This document shows, in pieces, positions 17,401 to 25,241 of a DNA stretch of 64,000 nt (position 1 is its first letter; the number at the start of each line of letters is the position of its first letter). The translations under genes were made by a program, and so were the position numbers. The DNA comes from CAZENU01 sp965117035 (lineage in GTDB: Bacteria > Chloroflexota > Dehalococcoidia > Lucifugimonadales > CAZENU01): contig OZ220748.1 in NCBI GenBank assembly GCA_965117035.1, positions 1,240,001 through 1,304,000 of the forward strand. Direction: 5' to 3'. The notes beneath the pieces were generated by a model that ran no database searches, was not told the DNA's origin, and saw nothing but the letters and a program-made list of their open reading frames with translations.

Positions 17401-18439
17401 CAGCTTCACGTACACGGTCAGCGACGGCGCGGACACCGCCGCGGCGCAGGTCACGATCACGGTGAGTCCGGTCAACGATCCGCCTGCGGCCGTGGACGAC
17501 TCCGAGACGGTCGATGAGGGGGCCAAGCTCTCGATTGACCCGCGAGTCCTCATGGTCAACGACACCGACGCGGACGGCGACGCTCTGGAGATAGTCGCGG
17601 TCGACGACGTGCGTAACGGCACCGTATCTTTCGACGGTATCACGATCACCTACGGCCATGACGGGTCTGAGACGCTCAGGGGCGGATTCTCCTACACCGT
17701 CAGTGACGGAATCGATACGGCCTCCGCAGTCGTCGCGATCACGGTCGCTCCCGTGAACGACCCCCCTGTTGCGGTCGGCGACCGTGTGACGGTGGACGAG
17801 GGAGGCAGGATTGTCATCCAAGCGTCGACCCTGCTCGGCAACGACTCCGATGCCGAGAACGACGCTCTGGAGATAGTCTCGATAACCGACGTGGTCAACG
17901 GCGCCGTCGCGCTCGACAGCAACACGATCATCTACGAGCACAACGGGTCTGAGACGACCGAGGGCGGATTCAGCTACACCGTCAGCGACGGCACCGACAC
18001 AGCCATCACGGTCGTCGCGATCACGGTGAGTCCCGTGAATGATCCTCCTATGGCGGCCAACGACCGCGCATCGGTGGACGAGGGTGGCACGCTAGCGACA
18101 ACGGCCTCGGCGCTGCTCGCCAACGACTCCGATGCGGAGAACGACACGCTGAGGGTCTCCACGGTCGGCGACGCGGTCAACGGCACGGTATCGCTGGACG
18201 GTACCTCCATAACCTACGAGCATGACGGCTCTAAGACCGTAACCGGCGGCTTCGCATACACCATCACTGACGGCACTGACACTGCCACGGCAATGGTGAC
18301 GGTCACGGTCAATCCCGTGGCCGACGTGCCGGTCGTTCCGCTGATCGCGCTTGTGATTGGCGCAGGGCTCGCGGCCGCCGTGGTCGTTGTGGTCACACTG
18401 AGGGTGCGGGGGGCCAAGCGACCTTCTGCAGAGGAGTAG
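14480..18439 (+). CDS. Giant cell-surface protein: signal peptide, 16 plant-type LRRs, 8 cadherin-like repeats, C-terminal TM
   Basis: 1319 residues from ATG 14480; the frame is open further upstream but that part is antisense-like and overlaps the previous gene. A signal peptide (LGLAAAVILVSSISGIAVAPTAAA) is followed by a cap region. Sixteen 24-residue leucine-rich repeats of plant RLK type (G-x-IP-x-x-L-x-x-L-x-x-L-x-x-L-x-L-x-x-N-x-L-x) cover about residues 115-500. Eight repeats of exactly 94 residues (282 bp) cover about 527-1277, each with NDPPVA, EG, LLANDxDAEND, VNGTV, HDGSET and FTYTVSDG words. These are cadherin-like/tandem-95 (VCBS-type) domains that usually bind calcium. A TM helix (IALVIGAGLAAAVVVVVTL) and basic tail end the protein. 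It is probably an adhesin or interaction surface protein. Confidence 0.9.
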   Translation: MSIAKRRVYRRLLKLGLAAAVILVSSISGIAVAPTAAADDPCSNGISVPNPGDNPLLVQDCTALLAARDTLSGGGRRLIWTADTPMSKWDGVTIGGSPARVTGLQIRGDDVNGLLKGSIPPTLGQLTGLVILDLGSNALGGSIPGGLGGLKALVKMNLQGNRLTGSVPADLGRLTDLDYLNLSSNALTGEIPPQLAGLVQLRRLDLHYNNLSGAIPAALGRLANLQYLIMYNNELAGEIPKELGGLANLRWLQLPSNRLSGRIPTELGKLARLQVLDLNDNRLNGNIPRELAGLTELTTLSLSRNDLTGHIPAEVGKLTGLETLDLSQNNLTGHIPTELGKLTGLRKLILSRNKLSGRIPTMLGQLRNLMALWLDENELTGEIPPALGALTRLNFVSLSTNQLSGEVPDVLGQLTGLRLLHLNNNRLTGEIPKALGSLTNLEYLSLDNNRLTGDIPVELARLTNLRTLGLHENRLTGEVPSTLGQLVNLWAFSVEGNDLTGCLPLSFTRLDRGISVNSGLRFCFAVDDDPASVSPASSLTLPEGGALTIDESVLLANDLETANAALRITKVGDAVNGTVSVAGPTITYVHDGSETTTGSFTYTASDAVYPSTAIVTLAVTPVNDPPVAVRDHAAIDEGSTLSIAMGELLANDIDAENDTLTISSVGHAVNGTVFLDGSTIIYQHDGSETTAGSFTYTVSDGRDTATAIVAISVTPVNDPPVAVGDAAALEEGGTLSLAAATLLANDSDAEDDSLRVSAVGDSVNGTVFLDGATITYTHDGSETHTGSFTYTVSDSADTASATVTITVTPVNDPPVAAGDAARVDEGGTISLTASVLLANDSDAENDTLAVSAVGDAVNGTVFVDGATIIYQHDGSETTAGSFTYTVSDGTDTATAMVAIAVTPVNDPPVAAGDTAKVTEGATLALSTSALLANDTDAEDDGLTISRVGDAVNGAVSLVGATITYEHDGSETNSGSFTYTVSDGADTAAAQVTITVSPVNDPPAAVDDSETVDEGAKLSIDPRVLMVNDTDADGDALEIVAVDDVRNGTVSFDGITITYGHDGSETLRGGFSYTVSDGIDTASAVVAITVAPVNDPPVAVGDRVTVDEGGRIVIQASTLLGNDSDAENDALEIVSITDVVNGAVALDSNTIIYEHNGSETTEGGFSYTVSDGTDTAITVVAITVSPVNDPPMAANDRASVDEGGTLATTASALLANDSDAENDTLRVSTVGDAVNGTVSLDGTSITYEHDGSKTVTGGFAYTITDGTDTATAMVTVTVNPVADVPVVPLIALVIGAGLAAAVVVVVTLRVRGAKRPSAEE

Positions 18440-18514
18440 CCTGCGTTGGGGGCGCGCCTGAGCCCATCGCGATGGAGTGAGAAACCGCGGGGCCGTCCGC
18501 GGGCATTGGAACGT

Positions 18515-18921
18515 CGGCGCAAGGCGGCCTGTAAGCCGAGTTCTGTACCCGGACGGCCACCGGTTTACGTCCCGCGGGACTTCGTCCCCGTGGCTGTCCG
18601 GGCGGCGACCATCTATCTGGCCCTGCCGTTGCCGGCAGGGTCGAGCGGCCAACCCGGGGACCGGCCGGGCGCCTTCGTCCCCCTATTTGGCCTTGCTCCG
18701 GATGGGGTTTGCCTGGCCCCCGACATCACTGCCGGGGCGGTGAGCTCTTACCTCGCCTTTTCACCCTTACCGCGGTCTCGCGACGGCGGCGGTATGTTTC
18801 TGTGGCACTTTCCGTCGGGTCGCCCCGCCCCGCCGTTAGCGGGCATCCTGCCCGGAGGAGCTCGGACTTTCCTCTCTCCTCCCCGGGGGGAGGACAGCGG
18901 CCGCCCGGCCGCCTTGCGCCG
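18515..18921 (-). ncRNA. rnpB: RNase P RNA (bacterial class A)
   Basis: The minus strand holds the conserved RNase P cores in order: GAGGAAAGTCCGAGCTC (CR-I, complement of 18858-18874), GGTAAGGGTGAAAAGGCG, GGTAAGAGCTCACCG, GGAGCAAGGCCAAATAGGG and ACAGAACTCGGCTTACAGG (CR-V). The P1 stem is a perfect 15-bp pairing between 18907-18921 and 18515-18529, which fixes both ends and gives about 407 nt. It processes tRNA 5' ends together with RnpA. The short plus-strand frames across this segment are not genes. Confidence 0.97.
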
Positions 18922-19060
18922 TCTCAATTGTAGCGCCGTGGCGCTCGCGACCGCCACCTTTGGGTATGACACGACGCTGACCGGTCCCCGACAGCTTGGC
19001 CGCGAACGGTCGTAGATTGCCGGTGGTAAAATGCCTGTGGCGTCCCAGGGGAGGGACCGA

Positions 19061-19654
19061 ATGGCCAAGAACTACTGGATGGTCGTGATGACCCCGGAGA
19101 ACTTCGAGATCACGAAGGAACGGGGCTTCGACCTGTACGGCATGCGCCGGCGGCACCGCCGCCGGGCCCAGAGGATGGAGCCGGACGACGTCATCCTGAT
19201 CTACGTCAACGGCATCAGGAAGTGGACCGCGATAACGCAGGTCACGTCGCGGTACTTCGAGAGCGACGAGCCGGTCTGGAAAGCCGTGGGAACGCCCGAC
19301 CGCGGCAGGGGCGACAGCTTCCCCTACCGCGTCAAGACGCAGCCATTCATCGTGCTCGACGACAAGGACTACATCGACGCCAGGGTCATCGGGCCCACCC
19401 TGGAATACGTCAAGCGCTGGGTGCCCGAGCAGTGGCCGCTCGCCTTCATCGAGACCCTGCACCTGCTTCCGCAGAGCGACTTCCGGCTGATAGAGGCCGA
19501 GATGAAGAAGATAGTCACCGGCCGTCCCGGACGGAGACGCCGGTGGCGAGCCGGCCGGGGCCGCGACCGACCGCGCCAACCACGCGCGGCCAGCCGGAAC
19601 GGCGGCCGCGGCGAGCGCCGGCAGCAGGACGCCGCGCCGGAACGGTCCGGCTAG
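19061..19654 (+). CDS. EVE domain-containing protein
   Basis: 197 residues from ATG 19061 (an ATG at 19031 is also in frame). NYWMVVMTPENFEITKERGF, then PDDVILIYVNGIRKWTAITQVTSRYF and FPYRVKTQPFI follow the EVE fold, a PUA-like domain that binds modified bases in DNA or RNA. The C-terminal 45 residues are a basic Arg/Gly-rich tail (RPGRRRRWRAGRGRDRPRQP), probably unstructured and possibly nucleic-acid binding. It is not inside an obvious restriction or modification cluster, so its modified-base target is unknown. Confidence 0.82.
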   Translation: MAKNYWMVVMTPENFEITKERGFDLYGMRRRHRRRAQRMEPDDVILIYVNGIRKWTAITQVTSRYFESDEPVWKAVGTPDRGRGDSFPYRVKTQPFIVLDDKDYIDARVIGPTLEYVKRWVPEQWPLAFIETLHLLPQSDFRLIEAEMKKIVTGRPGRRRRWRAGRGRDRPRQPRAASRNGGRGERRQQDAAPERSG

Positions 19655-19691
19655 CGCCGCTCGCGCGTCCCCGGCACACACGGAGGCAGAT

Positions 19692-21404
19692 ATGCCGCCC
19701 GACGGCATCGCATCGTACCGGCCCAGCGTCAGCGGCGTCACCCACATGGTGTCGTCCGGGCACTACCTCGCCGCCGCGGCCGGCTACCGCATCCTGGAGC
19801 AGGGCGGGAACGCCGTCGACGCGGGCGTAGCCTCCGGCATAGTCATCAACGTCACGCTGCCGCACATGTCGAGCTTCGGCGGCGTGGCGCCCATCATCAT
19901 CTACCTGGCCCAGACGAACGAGGTCGTGACGATCAGCGGCCTCGGCAGGTGGCCGAAGGCCGTGTCGCTGGAGCTCATGCTCGACACCTACGGGGAGATC
20001 CCGCGCGGCATCCCGCGCAGCGTCGTCCCGGCCGCCTGCGACGCCTGGCTGACGGCCCTGGAGCACTACGGGACGATGAGCTTCGAGCAGGTGGTAACCC
20101 CCGCCCTGGAGCTCGCCGCGGTGGGGTTCCCCGCCTCGCACCGGCTGGCGGCCTCCATCGCCGGCTCGGCGGACGATCTCCGGGGCTCGCCCGAGGCGAT
20201 GGGAGCCTTCATGCCCGCCGGCAAACCGCCAGCGGTCGGCGACACGCTGACGCGGCCCGGACTGGCCAGGGTGTTCCGGTGGATGATCGAGGCCGAGCGC
20301 CGCGCGGCATCCGACGGCAGACGAGCGGGCGTCCGCGCGGCGCGCGACGCCTTCTACAGGGGCGAGGTCGCGGAGCGGATGGTCCGGTTCTGCCGCGAGC
20401 GCGGCGGCTACCTGACGATGGACGACTTCGAGGACTTCCACGTCCGGGTCGAACCGCCGGAGACATCACACTACAAGAGGTACGACGTCTACACCTGCGG
20501 CGCCTGGTGCCAGGGCCCCTCGCTGCTGCAGGTGCTGAACATCCTCGAGGGCGTCGACCTGCCCGCACTGGGCCACAACTCGGCTGACTACGTCCACGCG
20601 GCGGTGGAGGCCGTCAAGCTCGCCTTCGCGGACCGAGACGCCTACTACGGCGACCCAGACTTCGTCGACGTGCCGATGCAGGCGCTGCTGTCGAAGGAGT
20701 TCGCCGCCGACCGTCGGGCGCTGATCGACCCCGACCGCGCGTGGCCGGAGATGCCCCCGCCTGGCGGCGCCGGCGGCCGCGCCGGGGCAACCCCGTCGCC
20801 CGCGGCGAACGGCGGACAGTGGGAGGGCGACACGAGCTACACCTGCGTCGTCGACGCCGCGGGGAACGCCTTCTCCGCCACTCCCAGCGACGGCGAGGTA
20901 GGCGTGCCGCTGGTGCCCGAGATCGGCATGGCCATATCGACCCGTGGGTCGCAGAGCTGGCTCGACCCGGAGCACCCGTCGTCGCTGGCGCCGTGGAAGC
21001 GGCCCCGGCTGACACCCAACCCGGCGCTGGCGCTGCGAGACGGCGGGCTGTTCATGGCCTTCGGCACCCCCGGCGGGGACGCGCAGGTGCAGGCAATGGC
21101 GCAGCTCTTCCTGAACGTCGTCGAGTTCGGAATGGACCCGCAGCAGGCCATCGAGGCGCCCCGCTTCGTCAGCATGAGCTTCCCCAACTCGTTCTGGCCC
21201 CACGCCTACCGGCCCGGCGTGCTGGCCGTCGAGTCCCGCATCGGCGACGACGTGATCTCAGGGCTGGCCGGCCGGGGCCACGAGATAGAGCGGTGGCCCG
21301 ACTGGGAAGCACTGACCGGCGGGGCCTGCGCCATCCAGGTCGACCGCGGCGCGCTCTTCGCGGGCGCCGACCCGCGCCGGGAGTCCTACGCCATCGGCCG
21401 ATGA
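19692..21404 (+). CDS. Gamma-glutamyltransferase family protein
   Basis: 570 residues. The opening SSGHYLAAAAGYRILEQGGNAVDA is the standard GGT start, with LGRWPKAVSLE and PRSVVPAACDAWL following. The autoprocessing and catalytic Thr is Thr381 in GDTSYTCVVDAAGNAF, aligned with TTHYSVVD of known GGTs. The closing block FGTPGGDAQVQAMAQLFLNV is also typical (usually G-T-P-G-G). No clear signal peptide is present, so a cytoplasmic location is likely, unlike classical secreted GGTs. It could act on gamma-glutamyl amides, oxamate-like or acylase-type substrates. A lactonase gene follows 34 bases later. Confidence 0.92.
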   Translation: MPPDGIASYRPSVSGVTHMVSSGHYLAAAAGYRILEQGGNAVDAGVASGIVINVTLPHMSSFGGVAPIIIYLAQTNEVVTISGLGRWPKAVSLELMLDTYGEIPRGIPRSVVPAACDAWLTALEHYGTMSFEQVVTPALELAAVGFPASHRLAASIAGSADDLRGSPEAMGAFMPAGKPPAVGDTLTRPGLARVFRWMIEAERRAASDGRRAGVRAARDAFYRGEVAERMVRFCRERGGYLTMDDFEDFHVRVEPPETSHYKRYDVYTCGAWCQGPSLLQVLNILEGVDLPALGHNSADYVHAAVEAVKLAFADRDAYYGDPDFVDVPMQALLSKEFAADRRALIDPDRAWPEMPPPGGAGGRAGATPSPAANGGQWEGDTSYTCVVDAAGNAFSATPSDGEVGVPLVPEIGMAISTRGSQSWLDPEHPSSLAPWKRPRLTPNPALALRDGGLFMAFGTPGGDAQVQAMAQLFLNVVEFGMDPQQAIEAPRFVSMSFPNSFWPHAYRPGVLAVESRIGDDVISGLAGRGHEIERWPDWEALTGGACAIQVDRGALFAGADPRRESYAIGR

Positions 21405-21438
21405 CCGCGTCCCAACTTCAACCAGGAGTCCACGCTAC

Positions 21439-22524
21439 ATGACGCAATCGAGCGAACGCATCACCGTCTACGTCGGCACCTACACGAAGGGCGACAGCGA
21501 GGGGATCTACAGGTGCCTGTTCGACCCCGCGACCGGGGAGCTGAGGCTCGACGGCGACCCGGCGCCGATAACCGACCCGTCGTTCCTGGCGGTCGACTCC
21601 AGGGGCAGCTTCCTCTACTCGGTCAGCGAGGAGGGCGACGCGGCCAGCGGCTCCACGGGGTCGGTCACCGCGTTCGCGATTTCTGACGACGGCCGGCTAG
21701 AGTACCTGAACACGCAGCCGTCCGGGGCCGACGGCCCCTGCCACGTGTCGGTCGACGCGACCGACCGGCAGGTGCTCGTCGCCAACTACGGTGGCGGCAG
21801 CGTCGCGATCCTGCCGATACGGGGCGACGGCAGCCTCGGCGAGCCGACCGACGTCGTGATGCACCGGGGCAGCGGGCCGGACCCGGACCGCCAGCAGGGG
21901 CCGCACCCGCACTCGATCAACGTCGACCCGACGAACCGGTTCGCCTTCGTGCCCGACCTGGGGACAGACGAGGTGGTCGCGTACCGCCTCAACCTGGTGC
22001 TCGGCCTGCTGCAGCGGGAGGACGGTCTCACCGCGTCGCTGGCCGCGGGCGCGGGGCCGCGCCACTTCGACTTCCACCCCGGCGGCGGATACGCCTACGC
22101 GATCAACGAGCTCGACTCGACCGTGACCGCCTACTCGTACGACGGCCCGACGGGAGCGCTGACGGAGCTGCACACCGTCACGACGCTGCCCGACGGGTTC
22201 GACGGCACGAACTACCCGGCCGACATCCACGTGTCGCCCTCGGGAAAATTCCTGTACGGATCGAACCGCGGGCACCACAGCATCGCCATCTTCGCGATTG
22301 ACGAGGGCTCCGGCATGCTGACGCCGCTGGGCCACGAGTCGACCCGCGGCGAGTGGCCGCGCAACTTCGTCATCGACCCCACCGGCGGGTTCATGCTGGT
22401 CGCCAACGAGCACACCGACGACATCGTCACCTTCAGGATCGACGGCGAAACGGGCCTGCTCGAGGCCACAGGCCACGTGGAGAAGGTGCCGTCGCCCGTC
22501 TGCCTGCTGCCCGTGCCGCGCTAG
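21439..22524 (+). CDS. Lactonase family beta-propeller (6-phosphogluconolactonase, YbhE/Pgl type)
   Basis: 361 residues. The start TVYVGTYTKGDSEGIYRCLFD and later ANYGGGSVAILPI, PHPHSINVDPTNRFAFVPDLGTD, AGPRHFDFHPGG and PADIHVSPSGKFLYGSNRGH are characteristic blocks of the seven-bladed lactonase family. Members hydrolyse 6-phosphogluconolactone or related sugar lactones in the cytoplasm. ATG 21439 has CAGGAG 14 bases upstream. The adjacent sugar-related oxidoreductases elsewhere in the window are consistent with sugar-acid metabolism, but the exact lactone is not proven. Confidence 0.88.
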   Translation: MTQSSERITVYVGTYTKGDSEGIYRCLFDPATGELRLDGDPAPITDPSFLAVDSRGSFLYSVSEEGDAASGSTGSVTAFAISDDGRLEYLNTQPSGADGPCHVSVDATDRQVLVANYGGGSVAILPIRGDGSLGEPTDVVMHRGSGPDPDRQQGPHPHSINVDPTNRFAFVPDLGTDEVVAYRLNLVLGLLQREDGLTASLAAGAGPRHFDFHPGGGYAYAINELDSTVTAYSYDGPTGALTELHTVTTLPDGFDGTNYPADIHVSPSGKFLYGSNRGHHSIAIFAIDEGSGMLTPLGHESTRGEWPRNFVIDPTGGFMLVANEHTDDIVTFRIDGETGLLEATGHVEKVPSPVCLLPVPR

Positions 22525-22861
22525 CGGGCCGCGGAACGACTCTCGTCCTGGGCAACGCCGAAGGAACTGGCGCGGGGCCGACATCAACGCGGAGCACGGG
22601 GCGGCCGCGCCCGGCCCCAGGCCCCTCACTCCGTTCGGGGCGACAATCAGTGTAGCCTGCGTTACGCCTCGGCCCACGCTGCCCGTTCACCCCCAGTAGC
22701 GGCCCTGCTTCATCAAAGCGGGACTGGCCCGCAACGCCGTGCTGCAGTCTCTGAGATCAGACCTGCCGATTCGCGTCGGGCCCAGCTGGTTAGCACCGCT
22801 ATCTGCCTTGCCTAGCCAAAGTCGTTGTCATAGTGGCAAACTTGCTGCTAGTCTACCGTGC
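22525..22861. other. Intergenic region, no gene seen
   Basis: 337 bases after the lactonase gene. The frame upstream of 22862 is open but has no family resemblance and ends in a clear lipoprotein start at 22862, so this stretch is taken as non-coding. No obvious promoter, hairpin or repeat was found apart from a CACTCCGTTCGGGGCGA segment weakly like the dispersed GAACGG box. Confidence 0.5.
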
Positions 22862-23878
22862 ATGCGGTGGAAGCTGGTCGTGGGAATCTGTTCTGTCCTG
22901 CTGACGCTCGCCTGCGCTCGACCGGGCCCCGCGCCTGTCCCGGACGTCACCGTCCAGGCACGCACGCTTGCGCTTCCAACCGCCACGCGCACGCCCGAAC
23001 CGGCTCCGACTGCCACACCCACGGCCATCCCGACCGCGCCACTGACAAACACGTCGACTGCGACACCAACGCCGCCGCCCACGGCGGCCGCGACTGCCAC
23101 GCGCACTCCGACTCGTACCCCGACCCGCACCCCCACCGTTACTCCGATGTCGCAGCCTGTTGCGGTTACGCCGACGACGGCCCCACCCAGCCCGACGGCG
23201 ACAGCCGCACGTGCCAAACCGCCGCCGATACCCATACCGACAAGCCTACCGGCGCACACGATCGTGGATGCCGGCCCATCGTTCACCGGCGTCGCGCCAT
23301 CGCCGACACCCGATCTGCGATTGGCCGCGATCGCATCGACTCTCGACGAGCTCACGAACTACGCCCCGCCAACGCCGAGCGATCGGACCTCTGCGGGAGC
23401 GATTGCCATTCGCATGAGGATACCGGCCATCCAAGTCGATGCTGCGGTGACCGAGCTTGGGCTCCGCAAGCTGGCCAACGGGCTCGCGTGGGAGACGCCG
23501 AAGCACGTCGTCGGTCATATCCCCACGACTGCCAGGGCCGGCGCTCCTGGGCAGGGCTGGTACTTCGGCCACCTGGAGAGCCCACTGCGCGGCGAGGGCA
23601 GGGTCTTCGCCCGACTACCGGAGATCCCGGATCTAGCGGCGCAGCATCCCGTGTTGATCTTCCTCGAGACGGCCGATCGCTGGTACGCGTATCAGGTGTA
23701 CCAAACCGAGGTCGTCCACCGGGACGAACTCGCGCTGTCGGACACGGGCAAGCACGAGATCACGCTCGTGACGTGCGTCCCGCGCTTCTACTACGATTAT
23801 CGGCTATTGGTGACCGCCGCACTAGTGGGCATCCACCCGTTGGCATCCAACCGGACTGGAGGCAGACCTAATGGCTAG
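22862..23878 (+). CDS. Sortase with lipoprotein signal and Thr/Pro-rich linker
   Basis: 338 residues from ATG 22862. The signal (MRWKLVVGICSVLLTLAC) ends in a lipobox (LTLAC). Residues about 25-125 are a low-complexity T/P/A linker. The C-terminal 170 residues form a sortase beta-barrel: IRMRIPAIQVDAAVTELGL, the catalytic His in YFGHLESP, and VTCVPRFYYDYRLLV with the nucleophile Cys and active-site Arg in TCxxR-like spacing. The layout resembles class E/F-like sortases of Actinobacteria and Chloroflexota. Possible substrates in the window include the LPTSG-bearing protein at 36566-40444. A hairpin follows the stop. Confidence 0.85.
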   Translation: MRWKLVVGICSVLLTLACARPGPAPVPDVTVQARTLALPTATRTPEPAPTATPTAIPTAPLTNTSTATPTPPPTAAATATRTPTRTPTRTPTVTPMSQPVAVTPTTAPPSPTATAARAKPPPIPIPTSLPAHTIVDAGPSFTGVAPSPTPDLRLAAIASTLDELTNYAPPTPSDRTSAGAIAIRMRIPAIQVDAAVTELGLRKLANGLAWETPKHVVGHIPTTARAGAPGQGWYFGHLESPLRGEGRVFARLPEIPDLAAQHPVLIFLETADRWYAYQVYQTEVVHRDELALSDTGKHEITLVTCVPRFYYDYRLLVTAALVGIHPLASNRTGGRPNG

Positions 23879-23885
23879 GAGGGTG

Positions 23886-23904
23886 CCCGAGGGACACCCT
23901 CGGG
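23886..23904. terminator. Hairpin after the sortase gene
   Basis: CCCGAGGGACACCCTCGGG forms a perfect 8-bp stem with a 3-base loop, eight bases after the sortase stop codon. There is no T tract, so it may be a Rho-independent-like terminator of the GC-rich type or simply an mRNA-stabilising hairpin. Confidence 0.5.
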
Positions 23905-24061
23905 TCAGGTGCTCGTCTTCCCAAGGGGGATTGCCGAGAAATGGCCCTTTGGCCTGGTCGAACGCCCAATAGGTAGCACGTTGTGTGCACGGCAAATGAC
24001 GGTCGAGTCCATTCTGAACGCAGGCTACTACCTGGCGGCGGCGTCTGTTGACGATTGGCGC

Positions 24062-24090
24062 ATCTACAGTGGGGGATTATGCACTTGACA
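24062..24090 (-). mobile_element. IS21-like terminal sequence interrupting a kinase gene
   Basis: On the minus strand TGTCAAGTGCATAATCCCCC begins at 24090, exactly where homology of the neighbouring kinase remnant breaks off within a codon after ADPREI. TGTCAAG also starts the end at 25226. IS21-family elements commonly begin with TGT. The rest of this element, toward lower coordinates, has no transposase that I recognise; a short open plus-strand frame (about 23890-24089) covers it. Confidence 0.5.
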
Positions 24091-24912
24091 CGGATTTCCC
24101 TTGGGTCAGCCGTGATCGGGGGCAGGTCCGGGTCAAGGTCGATCTCAACGGTGTTCCGAGCCCCTCTGCGCAGGAACGCGGCCCGCGCCTCGGCTACCAG
24201 GGCCTTCACATCCGTGGGTTTGGGAGCTACCGACAATGCCCCCGCCTCTATCCGAGTCATGTCGAGGAGGTTGTTGACGAGGCCGCGCAGGTGATCAGAC
24301 TACTCGTCAATGACTCGGAAGTACTGGAGCACCTCGGAGATATCCATCGGGTCCGAAGTGCCCAGCACGATACTTGTGCAGCCCTTGATCGTGGTCAGAG
24401 GGGTACGCAACTCATGGCTCACCATCGCCAGGAACTCGTTGCGCAACCGTTCGATCTCCTCCAGGGGAGTCATGTCCTGGATAACGGCGATGGCGGATAC
24501 GATCTTCCCATCATCCGAGTAGATCGGCGTGGCATTGACCAGGGTGTTTACCTTCCGCCCGTCCGGTAGGTCGAACAGGATCTCCTCAGCCCGCACCACC
24601 TCACCGCGGTCCAGCGCCCTCGCCAATGGGCGTTCGTTACTCTCGTACTTCTTCCCGTCCGTACGCCGATAGATCGCCACCTCGTGGTATCGCACGAGCG
24701 TGGAGCCGGGCTCCGGAGACATTCCCAAAATGCGCTCGGCCTCTTGATTGACCGACGCGAATGTCCTCGTCGCAGCGTCAACCACCATGACACCCACAGG
24801 CGACGATTCCACCAGCGCAGACAATCGACGCCTCTCGGTCTCCGTCTTCATCCCTGGCCCGCTGTTCCTCCAGGTACCTGAGGGCGTTGCCAATGGCTAT
24901 TGCAGCCTGGTC
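24091..24912 (-). pseudogene. Sensor histidine kinase remnant (GAF end, PAS, HisKA, start of HATPase)
   Basis: Reading down from 24912: the end of a GAF-like domain (QAAIAIGNALRYLEEQRARDE), a one-base frameshift near 24840-24855, a PAS domain (LSALVESSPVGVMVVDAATR ... INRDM-type end), then HisKA with EFLAMVSHELRTPLTTIKG. An in-frame amber codon at 24300-24302 follows VIDE where the paralogous reading expects Gln, and the frame resumes with SDHLRGLVNNLLDMTRIEAG. The gene is cut off at 24090 by an IS-like end before the ATPase boxes. It therefore has four lesions: lost 5' part, frameshift, nonsense codon and lost 3' part. It is related to the kinase at 34948-36545. Confidence 0.85.
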
Positions 24913-25095
24913 ACCACCAACCTGCCCTTCGACGAGTGAACCGAGGTCTTCGGCTCCGAGAGGCTGACCGGGGCCCTGCTAGACCGCCTCACTCACCGCA
25001 TTCACATCCTGGAGATGAACGGCGAAAGCTACCGTCTCAGACAGAGAAGCCTAGTCGCCGCCACGCGCTCAGCCGGCGATTCCCCTGACGCCTAG
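24910..25095 (+). pseudogene. IstB (IS21 helper ATPase) C-terminal fragment
   Basis: The frame reads VTTNLPFDE, then a TGA (24937-24939) where IstB proteins have Trp, then TEVFGSERLTGALLDRL, THRIHILEMNGESYRLRQ, ending at TAG 25093. This is the conserved C-terminus of IstB, the AAA+ helper of IS21-family transposition. The N-terminal ATPase part and IstA are missing; the left boundary abuts the kinase remnant directly. It is a decayed insertion. Confidence 0.85.
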
Positions 25096-25149
25096 ACTCC
25101 GCCAACCTCGCTGTCACTGAGGGCTCCCCACGATACCGATCGTAGGCGA

Positions 25150-25226
25150 ACATTTTCGCTGAACACTGTGCACCGACTGGTACACTCTTGCTCCGCCCGT
25201 GTCCTAATATCACTCCGCCCTTGACA
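25150..25226 (+). mobile_element. IS21-type right end
   Basis: Downstream of the IstB fragment the sequence contains a repeated CTCCGCCC word (about 25191 and 25213) and ends CCGCCCTTGACA at 25226, i.e. TGTCAAGGGCGG read inward. Multiple short terminal repeats behind the istB gene and a TGT terminus are usual in the IS21 family. The native sequence resumes at 25227. Confidence 0.55.
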
Positions 25227-25241
25227 ATCCCGCTATGGCTC

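Noticed and set aside
16685..17941. 418-residue minus-strand open frame across the 282-bp repeats
   Set aside because: Antisense shadow of the cadherin-like repeats; its periodicity is inherited from the plus strand.
18446..19015. Open frame of 189 residues over the rnpB region
   Set aside because: The DNA is fully explained by RNase P RNA on the opposite strand, with all conserved cores and a 15-bp P1 stem; the frame has no family resemblance.
22525..22861. Possible tRNA or small RNA in the gap before the sortase
   Set aside because: No cloverleaf or T-loop (GTTCGAATC-type) pattern was found.
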